A DNA stretch of 64,000 nucleotides from Actinomadura soli (GTDB taxonomy: Bacteria > Actinomycetota > Actinomycetes > Streptosporangiales > Streptosporangiaceae), in NCBI RefSeq assembly GCF_005889715.1, contig NZ_VCKW01000001.1:1-64000 (forward strand), written 5' to 3'. Positions 22,458 to 32,084 of the stretch are shown here, piece after piece. The position numbers were made by a program, and so were the translations under genes. Under the pieces are notes generated by a model, which was not told where the DNA came from, ran no database searches, and saw only the letters and a program-made list of their open reading frames with translations. Numbering within the stretch: position 1 is the stretch's first letter; every line of letters begins with the position of its first letter.

Positions 22458-23882
22458 ATGATGGATCGTCCGATGTACGCCTCGCCGGAGCCCGCGCCGC
22501 CACCGGTGCGCGTTCACGACCCGCTGGCCGTCGCCGTCGGCAACGCCTCTCTGCTGGGCGTCGGATATCTCATCCTGGGGCGGCGCAAGACCGCTCTGGG
22601 CACCGGGATCATCACCCTTGTTCTCCTCTCAATTCTTGTCTCGGCCGCTCAGTGGTGGTGCGAGACCCTCGTGCTTCTCTGGTGGGCGGCCGTCGTCGCG
22701 CATGGATGGTCCGCGGCGGGCGGACGCACCGGACGGGTCACGGTCGGCGGGCAGCGGATGGTCGCGCTCGGGGTCACGGTGCCGGTCCTGCTTGCGGCGG
22801 GGCTCCTGCGGTTCGACGCGGCCAGGATCGAGCAGCGCGTCGCCGAGGCACGCGAGGACGGCGACTGCGCACGGGTGCTGAGCGACGGGAAGAGCGCGTG
22901 GTTCGGGCACCGCGTCGCGGGCGCCCCGGCGATTTCGAGCGGCGATGAGGCCGTCGATGCGTGCCGGCGGCTGCGAACAGCCGAGGCGAAGCTCACCACG
23001 GGCCTGACCGCCGGTGACACCGGTTCGCTGAAGGCGGGATTCGACATTCTCGCCTCGGTCCTCGCCGAACCCGGCAACCGGAGGACGGTCGGGACGGCCC
23101 TCGACGGATTTCTCGGCCGCCTTCCCACGCAGGACGCGTGCCGCACGGTCACGGTCACCGACTGGCTCCGCAACCGGCGGCCCGACCATGACGCGCTGGA
23201 CCGATCGTCGAGCGCCGTCACGCGGACCGCGCCGGCGGCGCTCGTCGGTTGCGGTGACAATCTCATGAAGGCCAAGGAATGGGCGAGCGCCCGCGCGCGA
23301 TATCAGCAATTGCTCGACCAGTACCCTCAGGACGGACGCACGGGCACCGCGAAGGAGGGAGTCAGGGAGGCGACGCTTTCGATCGAGCTGGCGCACGTCC
23401 GGAGCCTTCTTGAAGGGTCGTACGACGAGCAACCCGGTTATTGCAGCTCACCGGCGAAATACAGCGGCGCCAAGGCTTATGGCAGGGGAATCAATCGGGC
23501 CCTGTTCTACGGGAATGACGAGTACACGGACGACCTCCCCGGCAAATGGCGGGTCAAGGACGCGGCCGACGCCGTGCTCGTCGTCTGCGTGGGGGAGCAG
23601 AAACAGGGGAGTACCGTCGAGACGTGCACCTATCGGAGCAAGAGCTCCGGCAAGCTGTACCAGGTGTCCTTCCACAAGATCGCGCTTCCGGTGAAGGTGT
23701 ACGAGCTGCGGACCGGCAGGCTCGTGGTCAACCGGAAAGTGCAGATCGGCGGAAGGAGCTGCCCGTCCGTCATCAAATACAACTCGTCCTTCCTCGACGA
23801 TTTCGGCCCGGATCCGGACCGGTACGTGAACCCGTCCAAGAGCGACGTCCGCGCCGCCTTCACCTCCCTGATCGACCGGTGA
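22458..23882 (+). CDS. Membrane protein with soluble C-terminal domain, unknown
   Basis: From ATG 22458 (GGAGAG upstream) the product has 474 residues. Three hydrophobic segments lie in the first 120 residues (VGNASLLGVGYLILG, GIITLVLLSILVSAA, VALGVTVPVLLAAGLL). An extracytoplasmic part contains a short TPR-like stretch, MKAKEWASARARYQQLLDQY. The C-terminal domain has paired cysteines (PGYCSSP, VVCVGEQ, ETCTYRS, RSCPSV) and probably carries disulfides. Similar proteins in streptomycetes are uncharacterised. Confidence 0.7.
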   Translation: MMDRPMYASPEPAPPPVRVHDPLAVAVGNASLLGVGYLILGRRKTALGTGIITLVLLSILVSAAQWWCETLVLLWWAAVVAHGWSAAGGRTGRVTVGGQRMVALGVTVPVLLAAGLLRFDAARIEQRVAEAREDGDCARVLSDGKSAWFGHRVAGAPAISSGDEAVDACRRLRTAEAKLTTGLTAGDTGSLKAGFDILASVLAEPGNRRTVGTALDGFLGRLPTQDACRTVTVTDWLRNRRPDHDALDRSSSAVTRTAPAALVGCGDNLMKAKEWASARARYQQLLDQYPQDGRTGTAKEGVREATLSIELAHVRSLLEGSYDEQPGYCSSPAKYSGAKAYGRGINRALFYGNDEYTDDLPGKWRVKDAADAVLVVCVGEQKQGSTVETCTYRSKSSGKLYQVSFHKIALPVKVYELRTGRLVVNRKVQIGGRSCPSVIKYNSSFLDDFGPDPDRYVNPSKSDVRAAFTSLIDR

Positions 23883-24077
23883 CCAGCGGGCTTCGGAGCG
23901 CCGGGTCATACGGCATCACCATGAGGTCGCCGCCGTCCGGCAAAGCGCCCGTCTCGTCGCGGTGTCGCTACGGGGAGTGGCTGGATGCGGTCAGTTGGTG
24001 AGGGTGGTGCGAGTTTGTCCGGGTGTGTGGTTACCCTGCCGTGATCTGGTGGTTCACGTGGTGTCCGGGTGGGGTGC

Positions 24078-25835
24078 ATGGGCGAAGAGGCGGCGGGACG
24101 GGTCGTGGGGCGGGTGCTGGGGACGCAGTCGGCCACGCCGCTGTCGTTCTGGGTCGGGCTGGAGCCGGGGGCGGTCGTCCAGCTGGACGAGGTCGTCGCG
24201 ACGACCCGGGAGGTGCCCGGACGGGGCGAGGTGCTCATCGCCGGGGTCGTCACGAACGTCGAGGCGAGGCACGAGGGGGCCGCCTACGACTCGGACGTGT
24301 TCCTGATCGTCCAGGGCGTGCTGCCCGCGGCGGTGGTGGAGTCGGCCGAGGTCACGGTGACGCGGGTCGAGCCCGAGGTGTACGTGCCGCCGCTGCCCGG
24401 CACCGTCGCGCGCCGGGCGGGGGCGCAGGAGCGGGAACGGGCGCTGTACTTCGACGTGATGGAGCGGCGGGTGCCGGTCGGGCTGGGCCGGGACGGCGAG
24501 CCGATCCACGTCAACCTGGAGTTCCTCGACGGGACGCGCGGCGCCCACGTGTCGATCTCCGGGATCTCCGGGGTGGCGACCAAGACGTCCTTCGCGACCT
24601 TCCTGCTGTACTCGATCTTCAACTCGGGCGCGCTGGGCGCCGAGGCGCACAACACGAAGGCGCTGATCTTCTCGGTGAAGGGCGAGGACCTGCTCTTCCT
24701 CGACCACGCCAACAAGCGCCTGGACGACACCGCGCGGGCCGCGTACCGGAAGCTGGGCCTGGAGCCGGGGCCGTTCGGCAGCGTGCACGTGTTCGCGCCG
24801 CCGCGTCCGGGCGACCCCAACGGGACGCCGCACGTCTCGGCGCGCACCCAGGACGTGAGCCCGTTCTACTGGACGCTCGCGGAGTTCTGCCGGCAGGAAC
24901 TGCTGCGGTTCGTCTTCGCCGACGCTGAGGACGAGCGCGCGCAGTACACGATGCTTATCGGGCAGGTCGCGGCCCGGCTGGCGAGGCTGGCGGAGCCGGT
25001 CGGCGGCGCCGTCGCACTGCGGAGCTCCGACGACGCGGAGCCCGAGGTCTGCCGCACCTACGACGACCTGGTCCGGTTCATCGAGGAGACGCTGACGGAC
25101 GAGGGCACCCGCCATGGGTGGGGCGCCGGGCTCATGGGCCTCGGGACGGTGAACGCGTTCCTGCGGCGGCTGCGGTCGTCGGTCCGGGCGCTGTCGCCGA
25201 TCGTGCGGGGCGACCTGGCGTCGGACGCGTCGATCGGCACGGGCGCGCAGGTCACCGTCGTCGACCTGCACAACCTGCCCGAACGCGCGCAGCGGTTCGT
25301 CGTCGGGGTGGTGCTGCGCGGCGAGTTCGCCCGCAAGGAGAGCACGGGCAGCGCCCGGCCGCTGCTGTTCGTGGTGCTGGACGAGCTGAACAAGTACGCG
25401 CCCCGCGAGGGCGGCTCCCCGATCAAGGAGATCCTGCTGGACGTGGCGGAGCGTGGCCGGTCGCTCGGCGTGATCCTCATCGGCGCGCAGCAGACCGCGT
25501 CGGAGGTGGAGCGCCGCATCGTGGCGAACTGCGCGGTGCGGGTGGCGGGACGGCTGGACGCGGCGGAGGCGGCGCGCGGCGAGTACGGCTGGCTGCCTCC
25601 GGCGGCGCGGGCACGGGCGACGATCGCCAAGCCCGGGACGATGTTCGTCGGGCAGCCGGAGATCCCGGTGCCGCTCGCCGTCGAGTTCCCGTTCCCCGCG
25701 TGGGCGACCCGTCCGGCCGAGGCCGAGGCGCGCGAACCGTCGCGGCCGGCGTCGGGACCGGCGGCGCGGTCGGCGCGGGACCCGTTCGCGGGGCTCGGCG
25801 ACGCGGGCGACGACGACGAAGTACCCCCCTTCTGA
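24078..25835 (+). CDS. herA: HerA-like hexameric ATPase/helicase
   Basis: The 585-aa protein matches HerA of the HerA-FtsK superfamily. An N-terminal beta barrel (HAS-barrel-like, VVGRVLGTQSATPLSFWVGL) is followed by the ATPase core with P loop GISGVATKTS (about 162-171) and Walker B LLFVVLDELNKYAP (about 429-442). Next are a sensor, GVILIGAQQTASEVERRI, and the Arg-finger-type segment NCAVRVAGRLD. The P loop has lost the usual G-K-T spacing (A-T-K-T). HerA translocates DNA to the NurA nuclease during end resection. It heads a four-gene unit with sbcD, sbcC and a NurA-like gene; sbcD starts 16 bp downstream. Confidence 0.8.
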   Translation: MGEEAAGRVVGRVLGTQSATPLSFWVGLEPGAVVQLDEVVATTREVPGRGEVLIAGVVTNVEARHEGAAYDSDVFLIVQGVLPAAVVESAEVTVTRVEPEVYVPPLPGTVARRAGAQERERALYFDVMERRVPVGLGRDGEPIHVNLEFLDGTRGAHVSISGISGVATKTSFATFLLYSIFNSGALGAEAHNTKALIFSVKGEDLLFLDHANKRLDDTARAAYRKLGLEPGPFGSVHVFAPPRPGDPNGTPHVSARTQDVSPFYWTLAEFCRQELLRFVFADAEDERAQYTMLIGQVAARLARLAEPVGGAVALRSSDDAEPEVCRTYDDLVRFIEETLTDEGTRHGWGAGLMGLGTVNAFLRRLRSSVRALSPIVRGDLASDASIGTGAQVTVVDLHNLPERAQRFVVGVVLRGEFARKESTGSARPLLFVVLDELNKYAPREGGSPIKEILLDVAERGRSLGVILIGAQQTASEVERRIVANCAVRVAGRLDAAEAARGEYGWLPPAARARATIAKPGTMFVGQPEIPVPLAVEFPFPAWATRPAEAEAREPSRPASGPAARSARDPFAGLGDAGDDDEVPPF

Positions 25836-25851
25836 TCCACCTGGAGCGGAC

Positions 25852-27018
25852 ATGAAGTTCCTGCACACCGCCGACTGGCACGTCGGCAAGGTGCTCCGGG
25901 GCCGGTCGCGGTTCGACGAGCACGTGAAGGTGCTGGACGAGCTGGTCGGCGTCGCCCTGGAGGAGGACGTCGACGCGGTCATCGTCGCCGGGGACGTGTT
26001 CGACGGCGCGGTCCCGACGCCGCCGTCGCAGGCGCTGGTGATGAGGACGCTGATGGCGCTTCAGGAGGGCGGCCGGGAGGTGGTCGTCCTCGCCGGGAAC
26101 CATGACGATCCCCGGCTCCTGGACGACGTGTACCGCCCGGTGCTGCGGCAGCTCGGCATCCGCGTGATCGGGAGGTTCCGGCGCCCGGACGCGGGCGGCC
26201 TCCTGTCGTGGACGGCTAGGACCGGCGAGCCGGTCAGGCTCGCGGCCATGCCGTTCCTGTCGCAGCGGTACGTCGTCCGGGCGCTGGAGGCGCTCACCGG
26301 CACGCCCGACCAGCACAACCGCGACTACGCGCACCGGTTCGCGCGGCTCGCCGAGGCGCTCACCGAGGGCTTCAGGGCCGACACCGTCAACCTGATCGCG
26401 GCGCACGGCACGCTGCCGGGCGGGAGGCTCGGCGGCGGCGAGCGCGAGGCGCAGACGATCTTCTCCTACTACTTCGAGTCGGCGGCGTTCCCGCCGTCCG
26501 CGCACTACGCCGCCCTCGGCCACCTGCACCGGCGGCAGCGGATGCCCGGCCCGTGCCCCATCTGGTACAGCGGGTCGCCGATCGCCGTCGACTTCGGGGA
26601 GGAGCGGAACACGCCCGGCGCGCTGGTGGTGGAGGCGTCGCCGGGACGTCCCGCCGACGTCCGCGAGGTGACACTGGAGAGCGCCCGCGTCCTGCGGACG
26701 GTCACCGGCACGCTCGGCGAGCTGGAGGCCATGGCGGACGGGCTCGGGGACGCCTGGCTGCGCGTCGTCGTCGCGGAGAAGCCGCGCGCCGGGCTCGCCG
26801 ACGACGTCCGGGAGGTGCTCCCGAATGCGCTGACCGTGGACGTCGACGAGGCGTTCCGGCCCACGGCCTCCCGGCGCCGCACGGCCGTCACGGGCGCCGA
26901 CGCCCCCACACCGCGGGAGCTGTTCCGCGCCTACCTCGACCACAAGGGCCACGAGGACGAACGGGTCGTGGCGCTGTTCGACCGGCTCTACGACGAGCTT
27001 GACGAGCGGGAGGGCTGA
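25852..27018 (+). CDS. sbcD: Exonuclease SbcD (Mre11-type nuclease subunit)
   Basis: The 388-residue protein contains all five metallophosphoesterase motifs: D8-W-H10, AGD48, AGN83-H84-D85, AAH185 and GHLH (223-226), so it should be active with Mn2+. It pairs with SbcC to process double-strand breaks and hairpins. GGAGCGG lies just before ATG 25852. Its stop shares one base with the sbcC start (TGATG). Confidence 0.93.
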   Translation: MKFLHTADWHVGKVLRGRSRFDEHVKVLDELVGVALEEDVDAVIVAGDVFDGAVPTPPSQALVMRTLMALQEGGREVVVLAGNHDDPRLLDDVYRPVLRQLGIRVIGRFRRPDAGGLLSWTARTGEPVRLAAMPFLSQRYVVRALEALTGTPDQHNRDYAHRFARLAEALTEGFRADTVNLIAAHGTLPGGRLGGGEREAQTIFSYYFESAAFPPSAHYAALGHLHRRQRMPGPCPIWYSGSPIAVDFGEERNTPGALVVEASPGRPADVREVTLESARVLRTVTGTLGELEAMADGLGDAWLRVVVAEKPRAGLADDVREVLPNALTVDVDEAFRPTASRRRTAVTGADAPTPRELFRAYLDHKGHEDERVVALFDRLYDELDEREG

Positions 27019-29462
27019 TGCGTCCGCTGTGCGTCCACATGGACGACTTCTGCAGCTACCGCGAGCCGACGTCGGTCAGCCTGCACGATGTCGACTACTT
27101 CGTCCTGGTCGGGCCGACGGGGGCCGGGAAGAGCACGGTCATCGACGCGATCTGCTTCGCCCTGTACGGGTCGGTACCCCGGTGGGGGAAGGAGAACGTG
27201 ATCCGGCTGGCGCTGGCCCCGTCCGCCAACTCCGGCAGGGTGGCGCTGGTGTTCGAGGCGGCGGGACGCCGGTACGGGGTCGTCCGCGCGCTGGCCCGCA
27301 CCAAGCAGTCGGTGACGACGAAGGAGGCGCGGCTGGACGAGCTGGACCCGTCCGTCGACCCGGCGGACGGCATCGAGGAGATGCTCGCCGCACAGGTCCG
27401 GACGATCGCCGACGGCGACCGCGTGACCGGCGCCGTCGAACGCGTCACCGGCCTGGAGTTCCGCTACTTCACGCAGTGCGTCGTCCTCCCGCAGGGCCGG
27501 TTCGCCGACTTCCTGCAGGCCGAGCCGAGGAAGCGGCAGGACCTCCTCGTCCAGCTCCTCGACGCCGGGACCTTCGAGATCATCATGCGGCGGGCGGGGG
27601 CCGAGGCGAACGTCGCCGAGGCGCGGGGGCGGGGCGCCGAGGGCCAACTGGCGAGGGTCGGCGGCGCGGACGAGGCCGCCGAGACGGCGGCGCGGCGGCG
27701 GGTGGAACGGCTGGAAACCCTCGGTGACCAGGTCCGTTCGGCGCTGGACGAGCTGCGCCGCACCGGCGACGCGATCCGCGACCGGGACGCGGAGGCCGCC
27801 GGGGCCGCGCGTTCGCTCGACGCGCTGTCCGCCCTCGCCATGCCCGCGGACGTCCCGACCCTGGCGGACGATCTCAAGGCCGCGACCGGCGCGGCGGAAC
27901 GGCTCGCGCGCGAGGCGGCCCGGTACGGGGAGGCGGAGTCCGCCGCGCGCGAGCGGCTCGCCGGGCTCGGTGACAGGGCCGTCCTGGACCTGGCGGCCAG
28001 AGCGCACCGCGATCACGCCCGGCTCACCGCCGAGATCGAAGCCGCCGTCGCCGAGGCGGAGGAGGCGCGCGGGGCGGCGGCCGGCGCCGAAGCGGACGTC
28101 ACCGTCGCCCAGGCGAATCTCCAGCAGGCGCAGGACGAGGTGCAGCGCACGCGCGACGCGCACACCGCCGCCGATCTCGTCCAGCGGCTCGCCGTCGGCG
28201 AACCGTGCCCGGTGTGCCTGCGCGAGGTCACCGAACCGCCGGAGCGGCACGCCCCGCCTGCGCTCGGCGCGGCCGACCGCAACCTGAAGGCCCGCACCCG
28301 CGACCTTGAAACCGCGCAGAACGAGCAGCGGAAACGCGACCGCGAGACGTCCCGGCTCGACGGGAAACTGGACGGGCTGCGGCGGCAGCTCGACGCGCAG
28401 GCCGAGCACATCCGCGCACACCCGGACGCGGACGACGTGCAGCGCCGCCTCGACGCGATCCGCACGGCCGAAGAGGAGGCCGAACAGGCACGGCGGGAGC
28501 TGCGCGCCGCCCGCGCCGACCTGACCAAGGCCGAACGGCTCCTCACCGGGCTGAACGACGAGGCGAGCAGAGCACAGCGCGAGCTGGACGAGGCCCGCGA
28601 CACCGTCGTCGCGTACGGCGCCCCGGCGGTCGACCGGGCCGACCTGCACGCCGCCTGGACGGCCCTGCTCACCTGGCGCGACCAGGAGGCGGCGCGCCGC
28701 GGCGAGGCGGCCGAGGCCCTGGCGGACGAGCTGCGCGGCCTGCGGGCCCGGCGGGACGACCGGCGCCGCGCGCTCGCCGCCGAGCTGGACGCCCACGAGA
28801 TCGCCGTGCCCGCGACCATCGACACCGAGACCGTCCGCGAGGCCGTCCTGACCGCCCGGAACCAGGCGGAGAACCGGCTGGCGGACGTCCAGCGCGACCG
28901 GCGGCGCGCCGAAGCCCTGACGGACGAGATCCACAAGCACCGGCAGGACGCCGCCGTAGCGCAGGAGCTCGCCCGGCACCTGCGCGCCAACAACTTCGAG
29001 AACTGGCTGTGCGGCGAGGCCCTGGCGCTGCTGGTCGACACCGCGTCCGAGACGCTGCGGGAGCTGTCGGGCGGGCAGTTCGAGTTCGTCCTCAACGACA
29101 AGAACGCGATCGAGGTGGCCGACCACACCGAGGCGGGGCTGCGGCGCAGCGTCCGGACGCTGTCGGGCGGCGAGACGTTCCAGGCGTCGCTCGCGCTCGC
29201 GCTGGCGCTCTCGGACCAGATCGCCCGGCTCGGCGGCGGCGCGGCCCGCAGCCTGGACTCGATCTTCCTGGACGAGGGCTTCGGCACCCTCGACCCGGCG
29301 ACGCTCGACACGGTCGCGACGACGCTGGAAAGGCTGACGTCGGGGGGTGACCGTATGGTCGGCATCGTGACGCACGTTCCGGCGCTCGCCGAGCGCGTTC
29401 CCGTCCGGTTCGACGTGTCGCGCGACCACACCGGCTCGCATCTGGAGAAGAAGAGCACGTGA
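27018..29462 (+). CDS. sbcC: Exonuclease SbcC (Rad50-type ATPase)
   Basis: An SMC-type ATPase of 814 residues: Walker A GPTGAGKST (32-40), long heptad-rich coiled coils on both sides of a zinc hook CPVC (about 397-400), ABC signature LSGGETFQASLALALALSD (from about 715) and Walker B SIFLDEGFGTLD (about 748-759). It is shorter than the 1048-aa E. coli protein because the coiled coils are short. It forms a complex with the SbcD encoded upstream. The stop overlaps the next start (GTGA). Confidence 0.93.
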   Translation: MRPLCVHMDDFCSYREPTSVSLHDVDYFVLVGPTGAGKSTVIDAICFALYGSVPRWGKENVIRLALAPSANSGRVALVFEAAGRRYGVVRALARTKQSVTTKEARLDELDPSVDPADGIEEMLAAQVRTIADGDRVTGAVERVTGLEFRYFTQCVVLPQGRFADFLQAEPRKRQDLLVQLLDAGTFEIIMRRAGAEANVAEARGRGAEGQLARVGGADEAAETAARRRVERLETLGDQVRSALDELRRTGDAIRDRDAEAAGAARSLDALSALAMPADVPTLADDLKAATGAAERLAREAARYGEAESAARERLAGLGDRAVLDLAARAHRDHARLTAEIEAAVAEAEEARGAAAGAEADVTVAQANLQQAQDEVQRTRDAHTAADLVQRLAVGEPCPVCLREVTEPPERHAPPALGAADRNLKARTRDLETAQNEQRKRDRETSRLDGKLDGLRRQLDAQAEHIRAHPDADDVQRRLDAIRTAEEEAEQARRELRAARADLTKAERLLTGLNDEASRAQRELDEARDTVVAYGAPAVDRADLHAAWTALLTWRDQEAARRGEAAEALADELRGLRARRDDRRRALAAELDAHEIAVPATIDTETVREAVLTARNQAENRLADVQRDRRRAEALTDEIHKHRQDAAVAQELARHLRANNFENWLCGEALALLVDTASETLRELSGGQFEFVLNDKNAIEVADHTEAGLRRSVRTLSGGETFQASLALALALSDQIARLGGGAARSLDSIFLDEGFGTLDPATLDTVATTLERLTSGGDRMVGIVTHVPALAERVPVRFDVSRDHTGSHLEKKST

Positions 29463-30472
29463 CCACGGCACCCCCGGCCGGGACGGCCGCCGCCATCACC
29501 GTCGACCCCTGGGACCCGGGGTACGCGACCTCGCTGACCGCGGAGGCGATCGGCGAACTGGACGCGACGTCCGTCCGGCTCGACCTGGACGTGGAGCTGC
29601 CGTCCGGGCGGTGGCGTCCGATCACCCCGGCCGCCGGGGGCCTCCCGCCCGCCGGGCTGATCGTCGCCGACGGGGTGCGCCGCATCGAGGCCCGCGTCTG
29701 GGTCGGCCACCCGGACGGCGGCCCGACCGGCGGCGCGGACGGGGACATGCCCGCCCCCGGCATCGCCGCGTCCATCGCCGCCGGTCTGGTGCGCTGCACG
29801 CCCGGCGGCCCGGCCGAGCTGGCCGAGGTGGACGTGCGCCGCTCGTTGTTCACGCCGTCCCCGCACGCGACCGACCTGGCGACGTGGGCGGGCACCTACG
29901 TCGCGGTGCGGGCGGCGGGCGGCGCCGCCGAGCAGCTGTCACTCGCGCTGCAGCGGCAGCTCAGCGACGTGGAGGTCGGCCTCGCGACCCGCTACCGGAC
30001 GGCGTCCGGTAGCGACGACGACCTCCTCATCGTGGACGGGCCGCTCCGGGGCCGCGCCCACCTCCCGCGCACCATCGGCTACGTCAAGACGCACCACGCC
30101 GCCTACCTGAAGGGCGCCGAGCTGGCCGTCCTCACGGCGTTGCGGCCGGGCCAGCGGACGCCCGTCTTCCTGATGACAACGAGCTGGGCGCGGCACTCCT
30201 GGTACCTGCGGCTGCCGACGCCGTCCACCGCGCCGTGGGCGGGCATCGCGCGCTGCGAGGCGGCGTCCGACCTGCCCCGCGACGCGGTCGTGGACCTCGC
30301 CGACCAGAGCGCGGCGATCATCCCCGCGCTGGCCGGGGTCGACTACAAGGACCCGCGGGCGCCGCAGAACCTCGTCCCGATCGGCGGCCTGGAGAAGGTC
30401 CTCCGCCACCGCCTGGGCGACGCCGGGCTCCTCTACCGGGCCCTGCGCACCGCCACCGGCCGCCGCCCCTAG
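29459..30472 (+). CDS. nurA: NurA-domain nuclease
   Basis: The 337-residue product has the NurA layout: LIVADGVRRIEARVWV (Asp71, first metal ligand), a middle helix with QLSLALQRQLSDVEVGLA, LLIVDGPLRGR (Asp193, second metal ligand), then GYVKTHHAAYL (K210, H212/H213) and a C-terminal PQNLVPIGGLEKVLRHRLG. NurA is a 5'-3' nuclease working inside the HerA ring. A GTGA overlap with sbcC and the upstream herA support the call. Sequence similarity judged by eye is moderate, so a divergent or inactive form is possible. It ends four bases into the convergent dacB gene. Confidence 0.75.
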   Translation: MTTAPPAGTAAAITVDPWDPGYATSLTAEAIGELDATSVRLDLDVELPSGRWRPITPAAGGLPPAGLIVADGVRRIEARVWVGHPDGGPTGGADGDMPAPGIAASIAAGLVRCTPGGPAELAEVDVRRSLFTPSPHATDLATWAGTYVAVRAAGGAAEQLSLALQRQLSDVEVGLATRYRTASGSDDDLLIVDGPLRGRAHLPRTIGYVKTHHAAYLKGAELAVLTALRPGQRTPVFLMTTSWARHSWYLRLPTPSTAPWAGIARCEAASDLPRDAVVDLADQSAAIIPALAGVDYKDPRAPQNLVPIGGLEKVLRHRLGDAGLLYRALRTATGRRP

Positions 30473-32010
30473 CGGCTCCGCCGCCACGTCGGTTCGAGGC
30501 CGCCGCCGTCGACCGACGGCGCCGTGCGGCGCAGAGCGGACCCGGCCCCGCCACCGGTGGCGAGGCGGACGGCGATCTCGTCCTCGATGTCCTTGGGGGC
30601 GCTCCCGGCGTAGCCGTTGAAGACGACCGAGAAGACCAGCGTGCGGCCGCCCGGGTCCCGGACGTAGCCGGACAGGGCCGTGACGCCGGTCAGCGTGCCC
30701 GTCTTCGCGTGGACGTTCCCCTCCGCGGCGGTGCCAGCCATCCGCCTTGCGAGCGTCCCGCCGACCAGCGGGCCCGACTTCCCGGCGACGGGCAGCGAGG
30801 CGTACCAGGCGGGGAACCACGTCTGTTCGCGTGCGTTCGCCAGCAGGGTGCTGAGCTGCCAGGCCGTCGTCCGGTTCGACCGGGCGAGGCCCGAGCCGTC
30901 CGTCATGGTGATCCGCGAGGTGTCGACGCCGAGCCGCCCGGCGTAGGCGGTGACGGCGGGCAGCCCGGCCGCCCAGGTCCCCTCGCCGCGCACCTTCCGG
31001 CCGATCGCCTTGACGAGGGTCTCGGCCATGACGTTGTTGCTCAGCTTCATGAACGGCTTGGCGAGCCGCGACAGCGGCATCGACGTGCGCGTGGCGATAG
31101 TCTCGGCGCCCGCGGGCGTCCGGCCCCGCTCGGTCGCGCCCGCCACGCGGACGCCGTGCGCCTTCAGCGCCCGGCGGAACACGTCCGCCGCGTAGAGCGT
31201 GGGGCCCGCCACCGTCCGCAGGACGCTCGCCTCGGGCGCACCGGCCGGATGCCTGCCCGTGATCGTGATGGTGTTGGAGCCGTTGCGCCGGTTCACCGCG
31301 AGCGTGGACGGCGACCCGGCGGGCCCGGTCGTGGCCCTGTTGTCGATCCTCACCACACCGGTCGCCGGACGCAGACCGACCTTGACCCGCCTGCCGGGGC
31401 GGGTCGCGGCCACGGTGACGTCGATCGAGCCCGCGTCGAAGTCGGCGTTGGGGGAGACGGTGAGCGCGGACGTCTGCCCAGCGTAGGCGTATTGCAGGTC
31501 GCCGGGATTCCAGCCGTCGGGGACGCGGTCGGCGTCGAACCAGGTGTCGTCCGCGACGAGGTCGCCCTCGACCTCCCTGATGCCCTTCCCGGCGACGGCG
31601 GCGGCGAGCCTGTCGTAGTCGGCCGCCCGCATGGTGGTGTCGCCGGTGCCCTTGAGGTACAGGTTCCCGCCCTTGGCGCTGACCGTCGTCCGGAACCTGT
31701 ATCCGGCGCCGAGGATGCCGAAGGCGGCGGCGGACGTCGGCAGCTTGTTGTTCGACGCCGGCATGACCGCCACGCCGCCGTCACGGTCGTACAGGACCCT
31801 GCCGGACCTGGCGTCCCGGACGACCACGCCCACTTTCGCGCCCTTGAGACGCCCGTCCTTGAGGATGGCGTCCAGGTCCCCGGCGAGGTCCCCGGCAGGG
31901 ACCTTGGCGAGGCTCTGACCAGGGGCGGCGTGGGCGGGGAGGGCGGCGGCACCGCCGACGACGAGGGTCCCGGCCAGCGGCACGGCCACCCCGAGGCTAC
32001 GGATGATCAT
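30469..32010 (-). CDS. dacB: D-alanyl-D-alanine carboxypeptidase/endopeptidase (PBP4)
   Basis: A 513-residue secreted peptidase S13 with a signal peptide (GVAVPLAGTLVVGGAAALPA, cleavage near residue 28), SxxK motif S86-N-N-K89, SxN motif S-N-N in KLSNNVMAETLVKA (near 314), and KTG in HAKTGTLTGVTALSGYV (near 434). The long insert between SxxK and SxN is typical of PBP4. It trims or cleaves peptidoglycan cross-links outside the membrane. Its stop overlaps the convergent NurA-like gene. The universal stress gene is divergent, 74 bp away. Confidence 0.9.
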   Translation of the reverse strand: MIIRSLGVAVPLAGTLVVGGAAALPAHAAPGQSLAKVPAGDLAGDLDAILKDGRLKGAKVGVVVRDARSGRVLYDRDGGVAVMPASNNKLPTSAAAFGILGAGYRFRTTVSAKGGNLYLKGTGDTTMRAADYDRLAAAVAGKGIREVEGDLVADDTWFDADRVPDGWNPGDLQYAYAGQTSALTVSPNADFDAGSIDVTVAATRPGRRVKVGLRPATGVVRIDNRATTGPAGSPSTLAVNRRNGSNTITITGRHPAGAPEASVLRTVAGPTLYAADVFRRALKAHGVRVAGATERGRTPAGAETIATRTSMPLSRLAKPFMKLSNNVMAETLVKAIGRKVRGEGTWAAGLPAVTAYAGRLGVDTSRITMTDGSGLARSNRTTAWQLSTLLANAREQTWFPAWYASLPVAGKSGPLVGGTLARRMAGTAAEGNVHAKTGTLTGVTALSGYVRDPGGRTLVFSVVFNGYAGSAPKDIEDEIAVRLATGGGAGSALRRTAPSVDGGGLEPTWRRSR

Positions 32011-32084
32011 GTCGCCGGAGTCTAGGCGTCCCCCTTCTACTACGCGCGGTGAGCGCGCAGACTTGGCAGAAGGAGGGCAGGCAC

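Noticed and set aside
30235-32025. Long plus-strand frame opposite dacB
   Set aside because: The minus strand has a full PBP4 with signal peptide and SxxK, SxN and KTG motifs. The plus-strand product is compositionally biased.
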